This document shows positions 14,953 to 22,227 of a DNA stretch of 22,227 nucleotides, one piece after another (the stretch's first letter is position 1; every line of letters starts with the position of its first letter). The notes below the pieces were generated by a model. It was not told where the DNA came from. It saw only the letters and a program-made list of their open reading frames with translations, and made no database searches. Source of the DNA: an uncultured Clostridia bacterium (lineage in GTDB: Bacteria > Bacillota > Clostridia > Christensenellales > Aristaeellaceae); assembly GCA_934615145.1 (NCBI GenBank), contig CAKTTM010000002.1:1-22227 (forward strand), given 5' to 3'. The position numbers and the translations under genes are program-made.

Positions 14953-15747
14953 TCAAATCACTCTCTTTTGTGCCAGCGCCTGGATGACGGCACCCACAGC
15001 GCCGGGCACATCGTCGCGGTAGTGCTTGCCCTCGCGCACATGCAGTTTGGGCACCTCGATCTGCTTGACAAAGGTGGGCGAGCCCTTGAGGCCCAGCTCC
15101 TCCTGGGGCAGGATGTCGGCGATATCCTTGGCGCCCCAGACGGTGATCTCCGCCTTGCGCGCGCGCATCTTGTCCTTAAAGGAGGGCAGGCGCGGGCCGT
15201 TGACATCCTTGGTCACGGTGATCAGGCAAGGATAGCTGACCTCCTTGACGTACATGCCGTCCCAGAGGTTGGCGACCACCGTGATGGCCTGGTCTGTGAC
15301 CTCATTGACCTGCACCACCTGGCAGATGCCCGGCATGTCCAGATACTGCGCCACCTCGCCGCCCACCTGGCCGGTGTCACCGTCCACGGTCTGCAGGCCT
15401 GCGATCACCAGATCCACATCGCCTATCTTTTTGATGCCCGCGGCCAGGGTCCGGGCGGTGGCCTTGACATCGGCGCCGCCAAAGAAGCGGTCGCTCATCA
15501 AATAGCCGCTGTCAGCGCCGCGGGAGATGGCGTCCTTGAGGGCCTCTTCCGCGCGGGGCGGGCCCATGGACAGCACGATGACCTCCGCGCCCAGCTGATC
15601 CTTGATCTGGACTGCGGCCTCCAGGGCATTGAGGTCAAAGGGGTTGATCTCCACCCCCGCCGAAGCCCTGTCCACCACGCCGCGCTCGCGGTCAAACTTG
15701 ACCGTCAGCATGTCGGGGACCTGTTTTACCAGCACCACGATTCTCAT
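14953..15747 (-). CDS. etfB: electron transfer flavoprotein subunit beta
   Basis: The 264-residue Etf beta subunit opens with MRIVVLVKQVPD and shows LNALEAAVQIKD and VIAGLQTVDGDTGQVG (114-129), the adenine-nucleotide/FAD site of the family. Bifurcating Etfs bind a second FAD in this region where classical Etfs bind AMP, but the residues seen do not decide which type this is. The ATG overlaps the buk stop as ATGA, indicating translational coupling. With etfA it links the GlcD-type dehydrogenase to NAD or ferredoxin. No acyl-CoA dehydrogenase is encoded nearby, so the hydroxy-acid oxidase is the obvious partner. Confidence 0.92.
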   Translation of the reverse strand: MRIVVLVKQVPDMLTVKFDRERGVVDRASAGVEINPFDLNALEAAVQIKDQLGAEVIVLSMGPPRAEEALKDAISRGADSGYLMSDRFFGGADVKATARTLAAGIKKIGDVDLVIAGLQTVDGDTGQVGGEVAQYLDMPGICQVVQVNEVTDQAITVVANLWDGMYVKEVSYPCLITVTKDVNGPRLPSFKDKMRARKAEITVWGAKDIADILPQEELGLKGSPTFVKQIEVPKLHVREGKHYRDDVPGAVGAVIQALAQKRVI

Positions 15748-16832
15748 CCGTCGATTACCTTCCCTTCCAGTTCAATATATTCTCTTGCCTTTTCCTCGCC
15801 GCGCTGCACCCGCAGGATGCCCAGGGCGAGGGAGGCCATTTCGTGTTCGCCCGGCATGATCTTCACCGGTGCTAAGTAGGCCACCTGCTCCTTGATCCAG
15901 CCGGTGAACATCTCGCTGTGCGCGATGCCGCCGGTCAATACAATGTAGTCCACCCTGCCCTTGACCACGGGTGCCAAGGAGCCGATGGCGCGGGACACCT
16001 GGTAGGCCATGGCGCGGTAGATCAGCTCAGCCTCTTTGTCGCCCGCCAGCACGCGGCGCTCCACCTCGCGGGTGTCGTCGGTGTCCAGATAGCCCTTGAG
16101 GCCGCCCGTGCGGCTTTGCCTGCGGCGGATATCCTGTTTTGTATACTCACCTGAGAAGCACAGATCCACCAGCTGCCTGCAGGGCACCGCACCGCAGCGT
16201 TGCGGCGAGAAGGGGCCCTCGTCGTCGGAGACCAGCTCCACCATGCGGCCCTGTTCGTGCACATTGACCGAGATGCCGCCGCCCATGTGGGCCACGATGA
16301 AGTTCAGGTCCTGATAGCGCTTGCCCTCCTCCTGAGCCAGGCGGATGCACATGCCCCTGGAGTTGAGCGTGTGGGTGGCGGCGATGCGCTTGATCTCCGG
16401 ATAGCCGGTGACGCGCGCCACATCGCTTAGCTCGTCCACGCGCACCGAGTCGTAGATATAGGCTTCCACACCGGCGCGTTTTGCGATCGCCTGCGCCAGG
16501 ATGGCGCCCAGGTTTGACTCATGCTGGCTGACCGGGTTATCGCGCAGGCGCGCTATCATGGTATCATTCACCCGATAGGCGCCGGACTTGAGCGGCAGCA
16601 GCATGCCGCCGCGGCCCACCACGGCACTCAAGCGCGCCACATCGTAGTCGCTTTCTTTGAGAAAGCCCTCGATGGCGTCCAGGCGCATCTGGTACTGATC
16701 CATCACGCCGCTGTACTGGGCCACATCGCTGTGCTCAAGCGACTTGGCAAACAGCGGCTGCTCGCCCTGATAGACGGCGATCTTGGTGGAGGTGGAGCCG
16801 GGGTTGATGACCAGCAGTTCTTCCTGTCTCAT
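15744..16832 (-). CDS. buk: butyrate kinase family acyl kinase
   Basis: This 362-residue ASKHA-fold kinase converts acyl phosphate plus ADP to the free acid plus ATP. The phosphate-binding loop INPGSTSTKIA at 9-19, GRGG at 73-76, AHMGGGIS at 181-188 and LTGGIAHS at 299-306 mark the butyrate/branched-chain fatty acid kinase group. The start ATG 16832 follows a GGAGG that abuts the iorB1 stop. It lies between iorB1 and etfB, with ptb two genes upstream. Given the two Ior enzymes, its acyl phosphate is more likely branched (isobutyryl, isovaleryl) or aromatic (phenylacetyl, indoleacetyl) than butyryl itself. No crotonyl/butyryl-CoA genes are present in the window. Confidence 0.93.
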   Translation of the reverse strand: MRQEELLVINPGSTSTKIAVYQGEQPLFAKSLEHSDVAQYSGVMDQYQMRLDAIEGFLKESDYDVARLSAVVGRGGMLLPLKSGAYRVNDTMIARLRDNPVSQHESNLGAILAQAIAKRAGVEAYIYDSVRVDELSDVARVTGYPEIKRIAATHTLNSRGMCIRLAQEEGKRYQDLNFIVAHMGGGISVNVHEQGRMVELVSDDEGPFSPQRCGAVPCRQLVDLCFSGEYTKQDIRRRQSRTGGLKGYLDTDDTREVERRVLAGDKEAELIYRAMAYQVSRAIGSLAPVVKGRVDYIVLTGGIAHSEMFTGWIKEQVAYLAPVKIMPGEHEMASLALGILRVQRGEEKAREYIELEGKVIDG

Positions 16833-16841
16833 CTGTGCCTC

Positions 16842-17429
16842 CTACGCCGCCTGGGCCAGCTCGCGCCCGCGGGCCAGTGCCTTCAGGTTGATATCTACAA
16901 AGCGGGGGGCCACGGTGTCCCGGATGATGCCTTCCCAGTCGATGTCGCTAAGGCCCATCAGATCGACGATGGAGCCCAGCAGGATGATGTTCATCACCCT
17001 GGCGTTGCCAAGCGCCCTGGCCTCGCTGGTGGCGTCATAGGCGATATGCCTGCCCGCGCGGGCGCTGACCAGGTCCATGATGTTGGCGGGGTAGCTGTCC
17101 TTGCCGCTCAAGACCCCCACGGGGTTGACCTGATTGCGGTTGAGCACCACGATGCCCTGGCCGTCGCGCTTTAGATAGTCCAGGTTGCGCAGCACCTCCA
17201 GCTCCTCAAAGCCTATGATCAGGTCTGCCTGTCCCTTCTCCACCACGGGGGAAAACACCTGCTTGCCATAGCGCACATGGGTGAGCACCGAGCCCTCGCG
17301 CTGGCTCATGCCGTGTATCTCGCTCATCTTGACATCGTAGCCGGCGCTCTGCAGCCCCAGGCTCAGCAGCTTGCTGGCCAGGATCGTGCCCTGTCCTCCG
17401 ATGCCTGTCAATAGTATGTTTCTGCTCAT
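16842..17429 (-). CDS. iorB: indolepyruvate:ferredoxin oxidoreductase beta subunit, copy 1
   Basis: The 195-residue beta subunit carries the gamma domain of 2-oxoacid:ferredoxin oxidoreductases. It begins with ILLTGIGGQGTILASKLL (5-22) and has EIHGMSQREGSVLTHVRYG, both standard for IorB. It pairs with IorA1, whose stop lies one base before this ATG (TGAGATG). The complex makes acyl-CoA and CO2 from aryl- or branched 2-oxo acids while reducing ferredoxin. A closely related second copy (iorB2) lies at 20139-20711. Nine nt separate this stop from the buk start. Confidence 0.93.
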   Translation of the reverse strand: MSRNILLTGIGGQGTILASKLLSLGLQSAGYDVKMSEIHGMSQREGSVLTHVRYGKQVFSPVVEKGQADLIIGFEELEVLRNLDYLKRDGQGIVVLNRNQVNPVGVLSGKDSYPANIMDLVSARAGRHIAYDATSEARALGNARVMNIILLGSIVDLMGLSDIDWEGIIRDTVAPRFVDINLKALARGRELAQAA

Positions 17430-17430
17430 C

Positions 17431-19212
17431 TCAAGCCTCCTTCAGCACGATCGCCTTGGTGGGGCAGACCTGGGCGCAGACGCTGCAGCCCACGCACTTG
17501 GTGGGATCGATGCTGGCCTTCTTACGGTCGCGGTGGTAGGTGATGGCCGGGCAGCCCGTCTGCGTGCACTTGCGGCAGCCGATGCAGGTCTCCTCCTTCA
17601 CCTCATAGCAGGTGGTGAAGACATCCACAAACTCCTGCTGGTCCATCTCGGACAGTTTTTTCAGCGCGCAGGGCCAGCGGGTGATGATGACGGAGGGCTC
17701 CTCCAGCTTCAGCGCCCAGTCCAGCGTCTCCTTGACCAGCTTCAAGTCATTGGGGTCGATGACGCGTATGTTCTGAAAGCCCAGGGCTGAAACGAGCTTG
17801 GGGATATCCACCTCCTGGCTGTGATCGCCCTGCAGGGTGATGCCGGTGGTCGGGTTCTCCTGCTGGCCGGTCATGGCGGTGATGCGGTTGTCCAAGATCA
17901 CATTGACGGTATTGGACTTATTGTACAGCACATCGATCAGGGAATTGAGGCCCGAGTGGATGAAGGTGGAGTCGCCCAGCACCGAGACCACGCGCAGCTT
18001 GTTGTCCGGCACGGTATCAAGGATCGTCTGCATGCCGTGGCCCATGGTGATGCTGGCGCCCATGCAGATGGACATGTCCATGGCGTTGAAGGGCTCAGCG
18101 TAGGCCAGGGAATAGCAGCCGATGTCGCCGGAGACGACCACATTTTTCTTCTTGCCCAGCTCGTAGAAGAAGCCCCTGTGCGGGCAGCCGGCGCACAGCG
18201 TGGGCGCGCGCGGTATGATGGCCTCTTTGAGCTCGCTGTCTTCAGGCAGCTTTTCACCGCCCAGTGACAGGCGGATGACCTCGGGCAGCATCTCGCCGTA
18301 AGGCGGGAAGACATCCTTGCCGTGGCAGGCGATGCCCAGGCCGCGCACAAAGTCCTCGATGTAGGGGTCGTTCTCCTCCAGGATGTAGAGGGTCTTGACC
18401 TTGGCCGCGAAGTCCCGGATCAGCTGATCCGGCAGCGGGTTGGTGAAGCCCAGCTTCAAATAGCTGGCGGCCTCGCCAAAGACCTCGCGCGCGTACTGGT
18501 AGCAGACGCCGGAGGCAATGACGCCGATCTCGCCATCTCCCAGCTCCACGCGGTTCCACTTGCAGCTGTTGGCGTAGTCGCGCAGGCGCTCATTGCGCCC
18601 CTCGATCAATACGCGCCGGGCGCGGGTGACCATGGGCACGGAATTGTACTTGGCCAGGTTCTTGGTGTAGGGCTTGATGGCATGCTCCTGCCGCTCGCCC
18701 AGGCTGACCAGTGATTTTGAGTGGTTGATGCGCGTGGTGGTGCGGAAAAGCACCGGCGCGTCATAGTCTTCGCTCAGCTGGAAGGCGTCGATCAGCATCT
18801 CCTTGCATTCCTGGGAGTCCGCCGGCTCGAACATGGGCACCTTGGCCATGCGGGCGTAGTTGCGGTTGTCCTGCTCGTTTTGCGAGGAATGCTGCCCCGG
18901 CTCATCGGCGGTGATGATGACAGCGCCGCCGCTGACGCCGGTGTAGCTGAAGGTAAAGAAGGGGTCGGAGGCCACATTGAGTCCCACATGCTTCATGGAG
19001 GCCATGGCGCGGGCACCCGCGATGGAGGCGCCAACGACGCTTTCCAGCGCCGTCTTCTCATTGGGCGCCATCTCGGCGTGTATCTGGCCATACTCGGCCA
19101 CCCGTTCGATGATCTCGCTACTGGGCGTGCCCGGATAGGCCGCCGCAAAGCGTACCCCGGCCTCATAGGCGCCGCGGGCGATCGCCTCATTGCCGGTGAG
19201 CAGTTCCTTCAT
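17431..19212 (-). CDS. iorA: indolepyruvate:ferredoxin oxidoreductase alpha subunit, copy 1
   Basis: The 593-residue alpha subunit is complete and of normal length. The N-terminal pyrimidine-binding domain has AAYPGTPSSEI at 24-34. A CAGCPHR motif lies at 340-346. The TPP site is GDSTFIHSG at 413-421, continuing to the conserved DNR at 441-443. Two [4Fe-4S] motifs close the protein: CIGCRKCTQTGC (Cys543, 546, 549, 554) and CVGCSVCAQVCP (Cys573, 576, 579, 583). It catalyses ferredoxin-dependent oxidative decarboxylation of arylpyruvates or similar 2-oxo acids. ATG 19212 has AAGGAGGATGAC just upstream. Compared with IorA2 the TPP-domain segment differs (YSLAYAEPFNAMDM against YGLGGAAPLNGKDT), suggesting different substrates. 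Confidence 0.95.
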   Translation of the reverse strand: MKELLTGNEAIARGAYEAGVRFAAAYPGTPSSEIIERVAEYGQIHAEMAPNEKTALESVVGASIAGARAMASMKHVGLNVASDPFFTFSYTGVSGGAVIITADEPGQHSSQNEQDNRNYARMAKVPMFEPADSQECKEMLIDAFQLSEDYDAPVLFRTTTRINHSKSLVSLGERQEHAIKPYTKNLAKYNSVPMVTRARRVLIEGRNERLRDYANSCKWNRVELGDGEIGVIASGVCYQYAREVFGEAASYLKLGFTNPLPDQLIRDFAAKVKTLYILEENDPYIEDFVRGLGIACHGKDVFPPYGEMLPEVIRLSLGGEKLPEDSELKEAIIPRAPTLCAGCPHRGFFYELGKKKNVVVSGDIGCYSLAYAEPFNAMDMSICMGASITMGHGMQTILDTVPDNKLRVVSVLGDSTFIHSGLNSLIDVLYNKSNTVNVILDNRITAMTGQQENPTTGITLQGDHSQEVDIPKLVSALGFQNIRVIDPNDLKLVKETLDWALKLEEPSVIITRWPCALKKLSEMDQQEFVDVFTTCYEVKEETCIGCRKCTQTGCPAITYHRDRKKASIDPTKCVGCSVCAQVCPTKAIVLKEA

Positions 19213-19223
19213 GTCATCCTCCT

Positions 19224-20129
19224 TTACTTTTCCTTGGTGTCAAGCAGCGCCGACAGCGCGATGGACAGGAACTTTTCCTCCGCCGTCGAGCTGCGCGATG
19301 TCAGAATAATGGGGCACTTGGCGCCCACGATGAAGCCGGCCATGCGGCCGCCTGCGGCATAGACCAGCGCCTTGCCCAGCACATTGCCCACCGTGATATT
19401 GGGCACCAGCATGATGTCGGCGTCGCCGGCGACGGGGCTCACATAGTCCTTAAGCTCCGCCGCTCCTTGGTCAAAGGCCAGGTCGAAGGAGATCGGCCCC
19501 TCAACGATGCAGCCGCTGAGGCGGCCATCGAGGCTGCGGGCCTTGAGCTCCGCCGCGTCCACGGTTTCCGGCATCTTGGGGTTGAGCTTTTCCACAGCGG
19601 CCAGGCAGGCCACCTTGGGCTGCTCGTAGCCCAGGCGCTGCAGGATGTCCACCGCGTTTTCGATGATGCCCTGCTTCTTGTCCACATCCGGGTAGGTGAC
19701 CATGCCGCCATCGGTGGTGACCAGCAGCTTGTGGTAATGGGGCACCTCGTTAAAGGCGCAGTGGGTCATCAGCCGGCCTGTGCCCAGGCCCTCCTCCTTG
19801 TTGACGACGGCCTTGAGCAGTATGCCGGTGTCGATATGCCCCTTGAGCAGGAAATCGACTGCCTCTGCCCTGGCCAGGCGCACGCCGATGGCGGCCGCCT
19901 CCTCCAGGCTGTCCGCGTGGTGGATGGCATAGTCACCCCCCGCGCCAAGCGCGCTCAGGATGGCCTTGATCTGCGCGCTGTCGCCGATGAAGACGGGCTC
20001 GGCCAGGCCTTCTTTCTGGGCTGCCAGCGCCGCCTGGATGGCATGCTCGTCTGCCGCCACCACGCCGCAGCGCTTGCGGGCCGCCTGGCCCTTGACGCGC
20101 TGCACCACCTCATCAAAGTTGCGTATCAT
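19224..20129 (-). CDS. ptb: phosphate acyltransferase (phosphate butyryltransferase)
   Basis: This 301-residue member of the phosphate acetyl/butyryltransferase family exchanges CoA of an acyl-CoA for phosphate. Diagnostic segments include FLLKGHIDTGILLKAVV near 93-109, KLLVTTDGGMVTYPD and KKQGIIENAV. The C-terminal part has GDADIMLVPNITVGNVLGKAL. Length and sequence fit Ptb and not the longer Pta. It sits between the two iorAB pairs, 9 nt after iorB2 and 11 nt before iorA1, so all share an operon. With Buk it would turn acyl-CoA from Ior into free acid and ATP by substrate-level phosphorylation. ATG 20129 has GAGGAGAGC upstream. Confidence 0.93.
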   Translation of the reverse strand: MIRNFDEVVQRVKGQAARKRCGVVAADEHAIQAALAAQKEGLAEPVFIGDSAQIKAILSALGAGGDYAIHHADSLEEAAAIGVRLARAEAVDFLLKGHIDTGILLKAVVNKEEGLGTGRLMTHCAFNEVPHYHKLLVTTDGGMVTYPDVDKKQGIIENAVDILQRLGYEQPKVACLAAVEKLNPKMPETVDAAELKARSLDGRLSGCIVEGPISFDLAFDQGAAELKDYVSPVAGDADIMLVPNITVGNVLGKALVYAAGGRMAGFIVGAKCPIILTSRSSTAEEKFLSIALSALLDTKEK

Positions 20130-20138
20130 ATGCTCTCC

Positions 20139-20711
20139 TCACACCAGGGCCTCGCCCTGGTCAAAAGCCTTCATGTTGATGTCCACAAAGCGCTCCTTGA
20201 CGGTGCGGGCGATGACATCCTTCCAATCGATGTCACTGATGCCTAGCAGTTTGGCCAGCGCGCCAAAGAGCACCACATTGGCCACGCGCTCGTTGCCCAG
20301 CGTCACCGCGGTCTGCGTGGCGGGCACCACATGCACCTGGGCCTTGTCCTTGAGCACCTCCATGGTGTTGCTGGGGTATTTGACCAGGCCAGCCTGCACG
20401 GGCGCGGAGGGCAGGGCTTCGTCGTTGACGATGACCTGGCCGTCGGGCTTTAGGAAGTTCAGGTAGCGCAGGGCCTCCATCTTTTCAAAGGCCACCATCA
20501 GGTCGGCCTCGCCCTTGCCAATGATGGGGGAGAGCACCTGCTTGCCAAAGCGCACCTGGGTGGACACGCTGCCGCCGCGCTGGGCCATGCCGTGCACCTC
20601 GCTCATCTTGACATCGTAGCCGGCCTCCACCAGGCCCTTGACGAGTATATTGCTGGCCAGCACTGTGCCCTGGCCGCCTACGCCCACAAAGAGTATGTTG
20701 CGCACGCTCAT
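20139..20711 (-). CDS. iorB: indolepyruvate:ferredoxin oxidoreductase beta subunit, copy 2
   Basis: This 190-residue paralogue of iorB1 begins MSVRNILFVGVGGQGTVLAS and has EVHGMAQRGGSVSTQVRFG, followed by a C-terminus ending in FVDINMKAFDQGEALV. The open frame runs back to 20852, but those 47 residues overlap iorA2 in another phase. ATG 20711 overlaps the iorA2 stop as ATGA, which sets the start. It matches copy 1 along its length, but residues after EKMEALRYLNFLKPDGQ differ, in keeping with pairing to a different alpha subunit. Confidence 0.93.
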   Translation of the reverse strand: MSVRNILFVGVGGQGTVLASNILVKGLVEAGYDVKMSEVHGMAQRGGSVSTQVRFGKQVLSPIIGKGEADLMVAFEKMEALRYLNFLKPDGQVIVNDEALPSAPVQAGLVKYPSNTMEVLKDKAQVHVVPATQTAVTLGNERVANVVLFGALAKLLGISDIDWKDVIARTVKERFVDINMKAFDQGEALV

Positions 20712-22227
20712 TTTGCACCCTCCATCAGCTTGATCGCAGTCACCGGGCAGACCTGGGCGCAGACGCTGCAGCCCACGCACTGGGCGGGATTGATCCAGGA
20801 TTTTTTCTTGTCCGTCTGGAAGAAGATGGCCGGGCAACCGGTCTTGGTGCACTTGCGGCAGCCGATGCAGATGTCCTCATGCACCTCAAAGCGCCGGTTG
20901 AGCGGGCCAAACTCCGCCATGTCCTCCTTGGAGTAGACCTTCAGCGCGCAGGGATAGCGCGCGATGATGACACTGGGCTGATCCAGGTCCAGCGCCCACT
21001 GGATGGTCTCCTTGGTGGCCTTGAGATCGTGGGGATTGAACTCCCGCACATGCTGGCAGCCAAAGGCGCGCACCACGGCCTCGATGCTGACGCTTTCTGT
21101 CACATCGCCCACCGCGGTGTAGCCGCTGCCGGGGTTCTCCTGGTGGCCGGTCATGGCGGTGGTGCGGTTGTCAAGGATGGCGGTGACCATGTTGCCCTTG
21201 TTGTACAGCGCGCCCAGCACGCCGTTCATGCCGCTGGCAAAGAAGGTGCTGTCGCCCATGACGGCCACCACGCGCTTCTGATTGCCCTCCTGCTGGTCGA
21301 ATATGCTTTGCGCCCCATGGCCCAGGCCCGAGCTACCGCCCATGCACACACAGGTGTCCTTGCCGTTGAGGGGTGCGGCGCCGCCCAGGCCATAGCAGCC
21401 GATGTCGGAGGATATCATCACATTTTTCATGCGCCCCAGCTCGTAGAAGAAGCCGCGGTGCGGGCAGCCCGCGCACAGCGTCGGCGGCCGGGGGATCAGG
21501 TCCTTGTCGTCGACCTGTATGGGCTGGGTTTCCTTGCCCAGCAGGGCCTTTGCGATGATGTTGGGGTTGAGCTCGCCAATGGCCGGTATCTTGTCCTTGC
21601 CGATGCAGTCGATGCCGTGCAGCTTGAGCTCCCGCTCCACATAGGGGTCCAGCTCCTCGATGACATAGAGGGTCTCCACCTGGCTTGCAAAGTCCTTGAG
21701 CTTGTTGATCGGCAGCGGATAGGTCAGCCCCAGCTTGAAGTAGGAGGCGCTGTCGCCAAAGACCTCCTTGGCGTAGCAATAGGATACGCCGGAGGCCACG
21801 ATGCCTATCTTCTTGTCGTTCCAGACCGGATAGTTGTAGGGGCAATCCTCGCTGTACGCCCGCAGGGCGGCCAGCCTGTCCTCCAGCTCGACGCGCAGCT
21901 TGCGGCTGAGCGCCGGCATCGCGTCAAAGCGGCTGCGGCCCAGCTCACGGCTGTAGGGCTTGAAGGGCTGGGGCTCACGCTTGCCAATAGAGACCAGGGA
22001 CTTTGAGTGATTGACGCGGGTGGTGGTGCGCAGCATCAGCGTCATGTTGAACTTCTCTGACAGCTCAAAGCTGGCCTTGGCCATGTCGTAGCACTCCTGC
22101 GAATCGGAGGGCTCCAGCATCATCACCCTGGCAAAGGGCGCGAAGTTGCGGTTGTCCTGCTCATTTTGCGAGGAATGCATGCCCGGATCATCGGCGGAGA
22201 CAAAGACAAAGCCGCCGTTGACGCCCA
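20708..22227 (-). CDS. iorA: indolepyruvate:ferredoxin oxidoreductase alpha subunit, copy 2 (5' end outside window)
   Basis: This partial gene runs off the right edge of the window. The visible 505 codons begin GVNGGFVFVSADDPGMHSSQ and extend past the ATG at 22180, which is internal. Compared with IorA1, roughly the first 90 residues are missing. CAGCPHR, GDSTFFASG and the closing DNR TPP pattern are present, as are two C-terminal cluster motifs, CIGCRKCTKTGC and CVGCSVCAQVCP. TPP-domain residues differ from copy 1 (YGLGGAAPLNG, SSGLGHGAQ). It is the most upstream gene seen of the nine-gene operon; the promoter lies beyond the window. Confidence 0.93.
   Translation of the reverse strand, partial: GVNGGFVFVSADDPGMHSSQNEQDNRNFAPFARVMMLEPSDSQECYDMAKASFELSEKFNMTLMLRTTTRVNHSKSLVSIGKREPQPFKPYSRELGRSRFDAMPALSRKLRVELEDRLAALRAYSEDCPYNYPVWNDKKIGIVASGVSYCYAKEVFGDSASYFKLGLTYPLPINKLKDFASQVETLYVIEELDPYVERELKLHGIDCIGKDKIPAIGELNPNIIAKALLGKETQPIQVDDKDLIPRPPTLCAGCPHRGFFYELGRMKNVMISSDIGCYGLGGAAPLNGKDTCVCMGGSSGLGHGAQSIFDQQEGNQKRVVAVMGDSTFFASGMNGVLGALYNKGNMVTAILDNRTTAMTGHQENPGSGYTAVGDVTESVSIEAVVRAFGCQHVREFNPHDLKATKETIQWALDLDQPSVIIARYPCALKVYSKEDMAEFGPLNRRFEVHEDICIGCRKCTKTGCPAIFFQTDKKKSWINPAQCVGCSVCAQVCPVTAIKLMEGAK

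Noticed and set aside
20712..20852. N-terminal extension of iorB2
   Set aside because: The added residues read through iorA2 in another phase and lack the conserved start; the ATGA overlap at 20711 fixes the true start.
20879..22006. 375-codon + strand open frame opposite iorA2
   Set aside because: It has the same low-complexity composition and fully overlaps a well-supported gene with two 4Fe-4S motifs.

Overview
The window is GC-rich, densely coded DNA from what looks like a strictly anaerobic member of the Bacillota (Clostridia). The evidence is strong AGGAGG-type ribosome binding sites, sigma-A-type promoters (TTGACA/TATAAT), intrinsic terminators, and gene families typical of amino-acid-fermenting anaerobes (ferredoxin-linked IorAB, Ptb/Buk, EtfAB). 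A Christensenellales-like lineage would fit the style of the secreted binding proteins, but that is a weak guess.

Layout. (1) 1-1969, + strand: the tail of an unknown gene, an NAD-dependent epimerase/dehydratase-like SDR and a classical SDR oxidoreductase. A bidirectional-looking terminator (1991-2023) separates them from the next block. (2) 2044-3739, - strand: an operon of OsmC-like protein, Imm-5-like protein and acyl-ACP thioesterase, with a perfect -10 box upstream. (3) 3788-6489, - strand: a secreted solute-binding-like protein split by a frameshift near 5440, with a promoter and a 10-bp inverted repeat at its start; a GNAT acetyltransferase lies upstream of it. (4) 6490-6788: a gene-free stretch with a promoter and a cluster of hairpins resembling a REP-type repeat. 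(5) 6789-11146: a polar amino acid ABC system arranged divergently. The ATPase, permease and a glycerol-dehydrogenase-like enzyme are on the - strand; two tandem secreted family-3 binding proteins are on the + strand. The 217-bp spacer carries two good promoters and two dyads. (6) 11227-12405, - strand: a YkvI-like APC-fold membrane transporter. (7) 12530-22227, - strand: nine tightly packed genes, iorA2(partial)-iorB2-ptb-iorA1-iorB1-buk-etfB-etfA-GlcD-type FAD oxidase, with gaps under 20 nt or short overlaps.

The most interesting unit is block 7, probably with the block 6 transporter. Read through known families it is a complete ATP-yielding route. A 2-hydroxy acid would be oxidised by the GlcD-type flavoprotein with EtfAB. 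The resulting 2-oxo acid (aryl or branched) would be decarboxylated to acyl-CoA by one of two IorAB enzymes, giving reduced ferredoxin. Ptb and Buk would then turn the acyl-CoA into the free acid and ATP. If the Etf complex is of the confurcating lactate-dehydrogenase type, the ferredoxin reduced by Ior would be the driver for hydroxy-acid oxidation, so the operon would encode a closed ferredoxin loop. That coupling is inference from gene content and order; the substrate cannot be read from the sequence.
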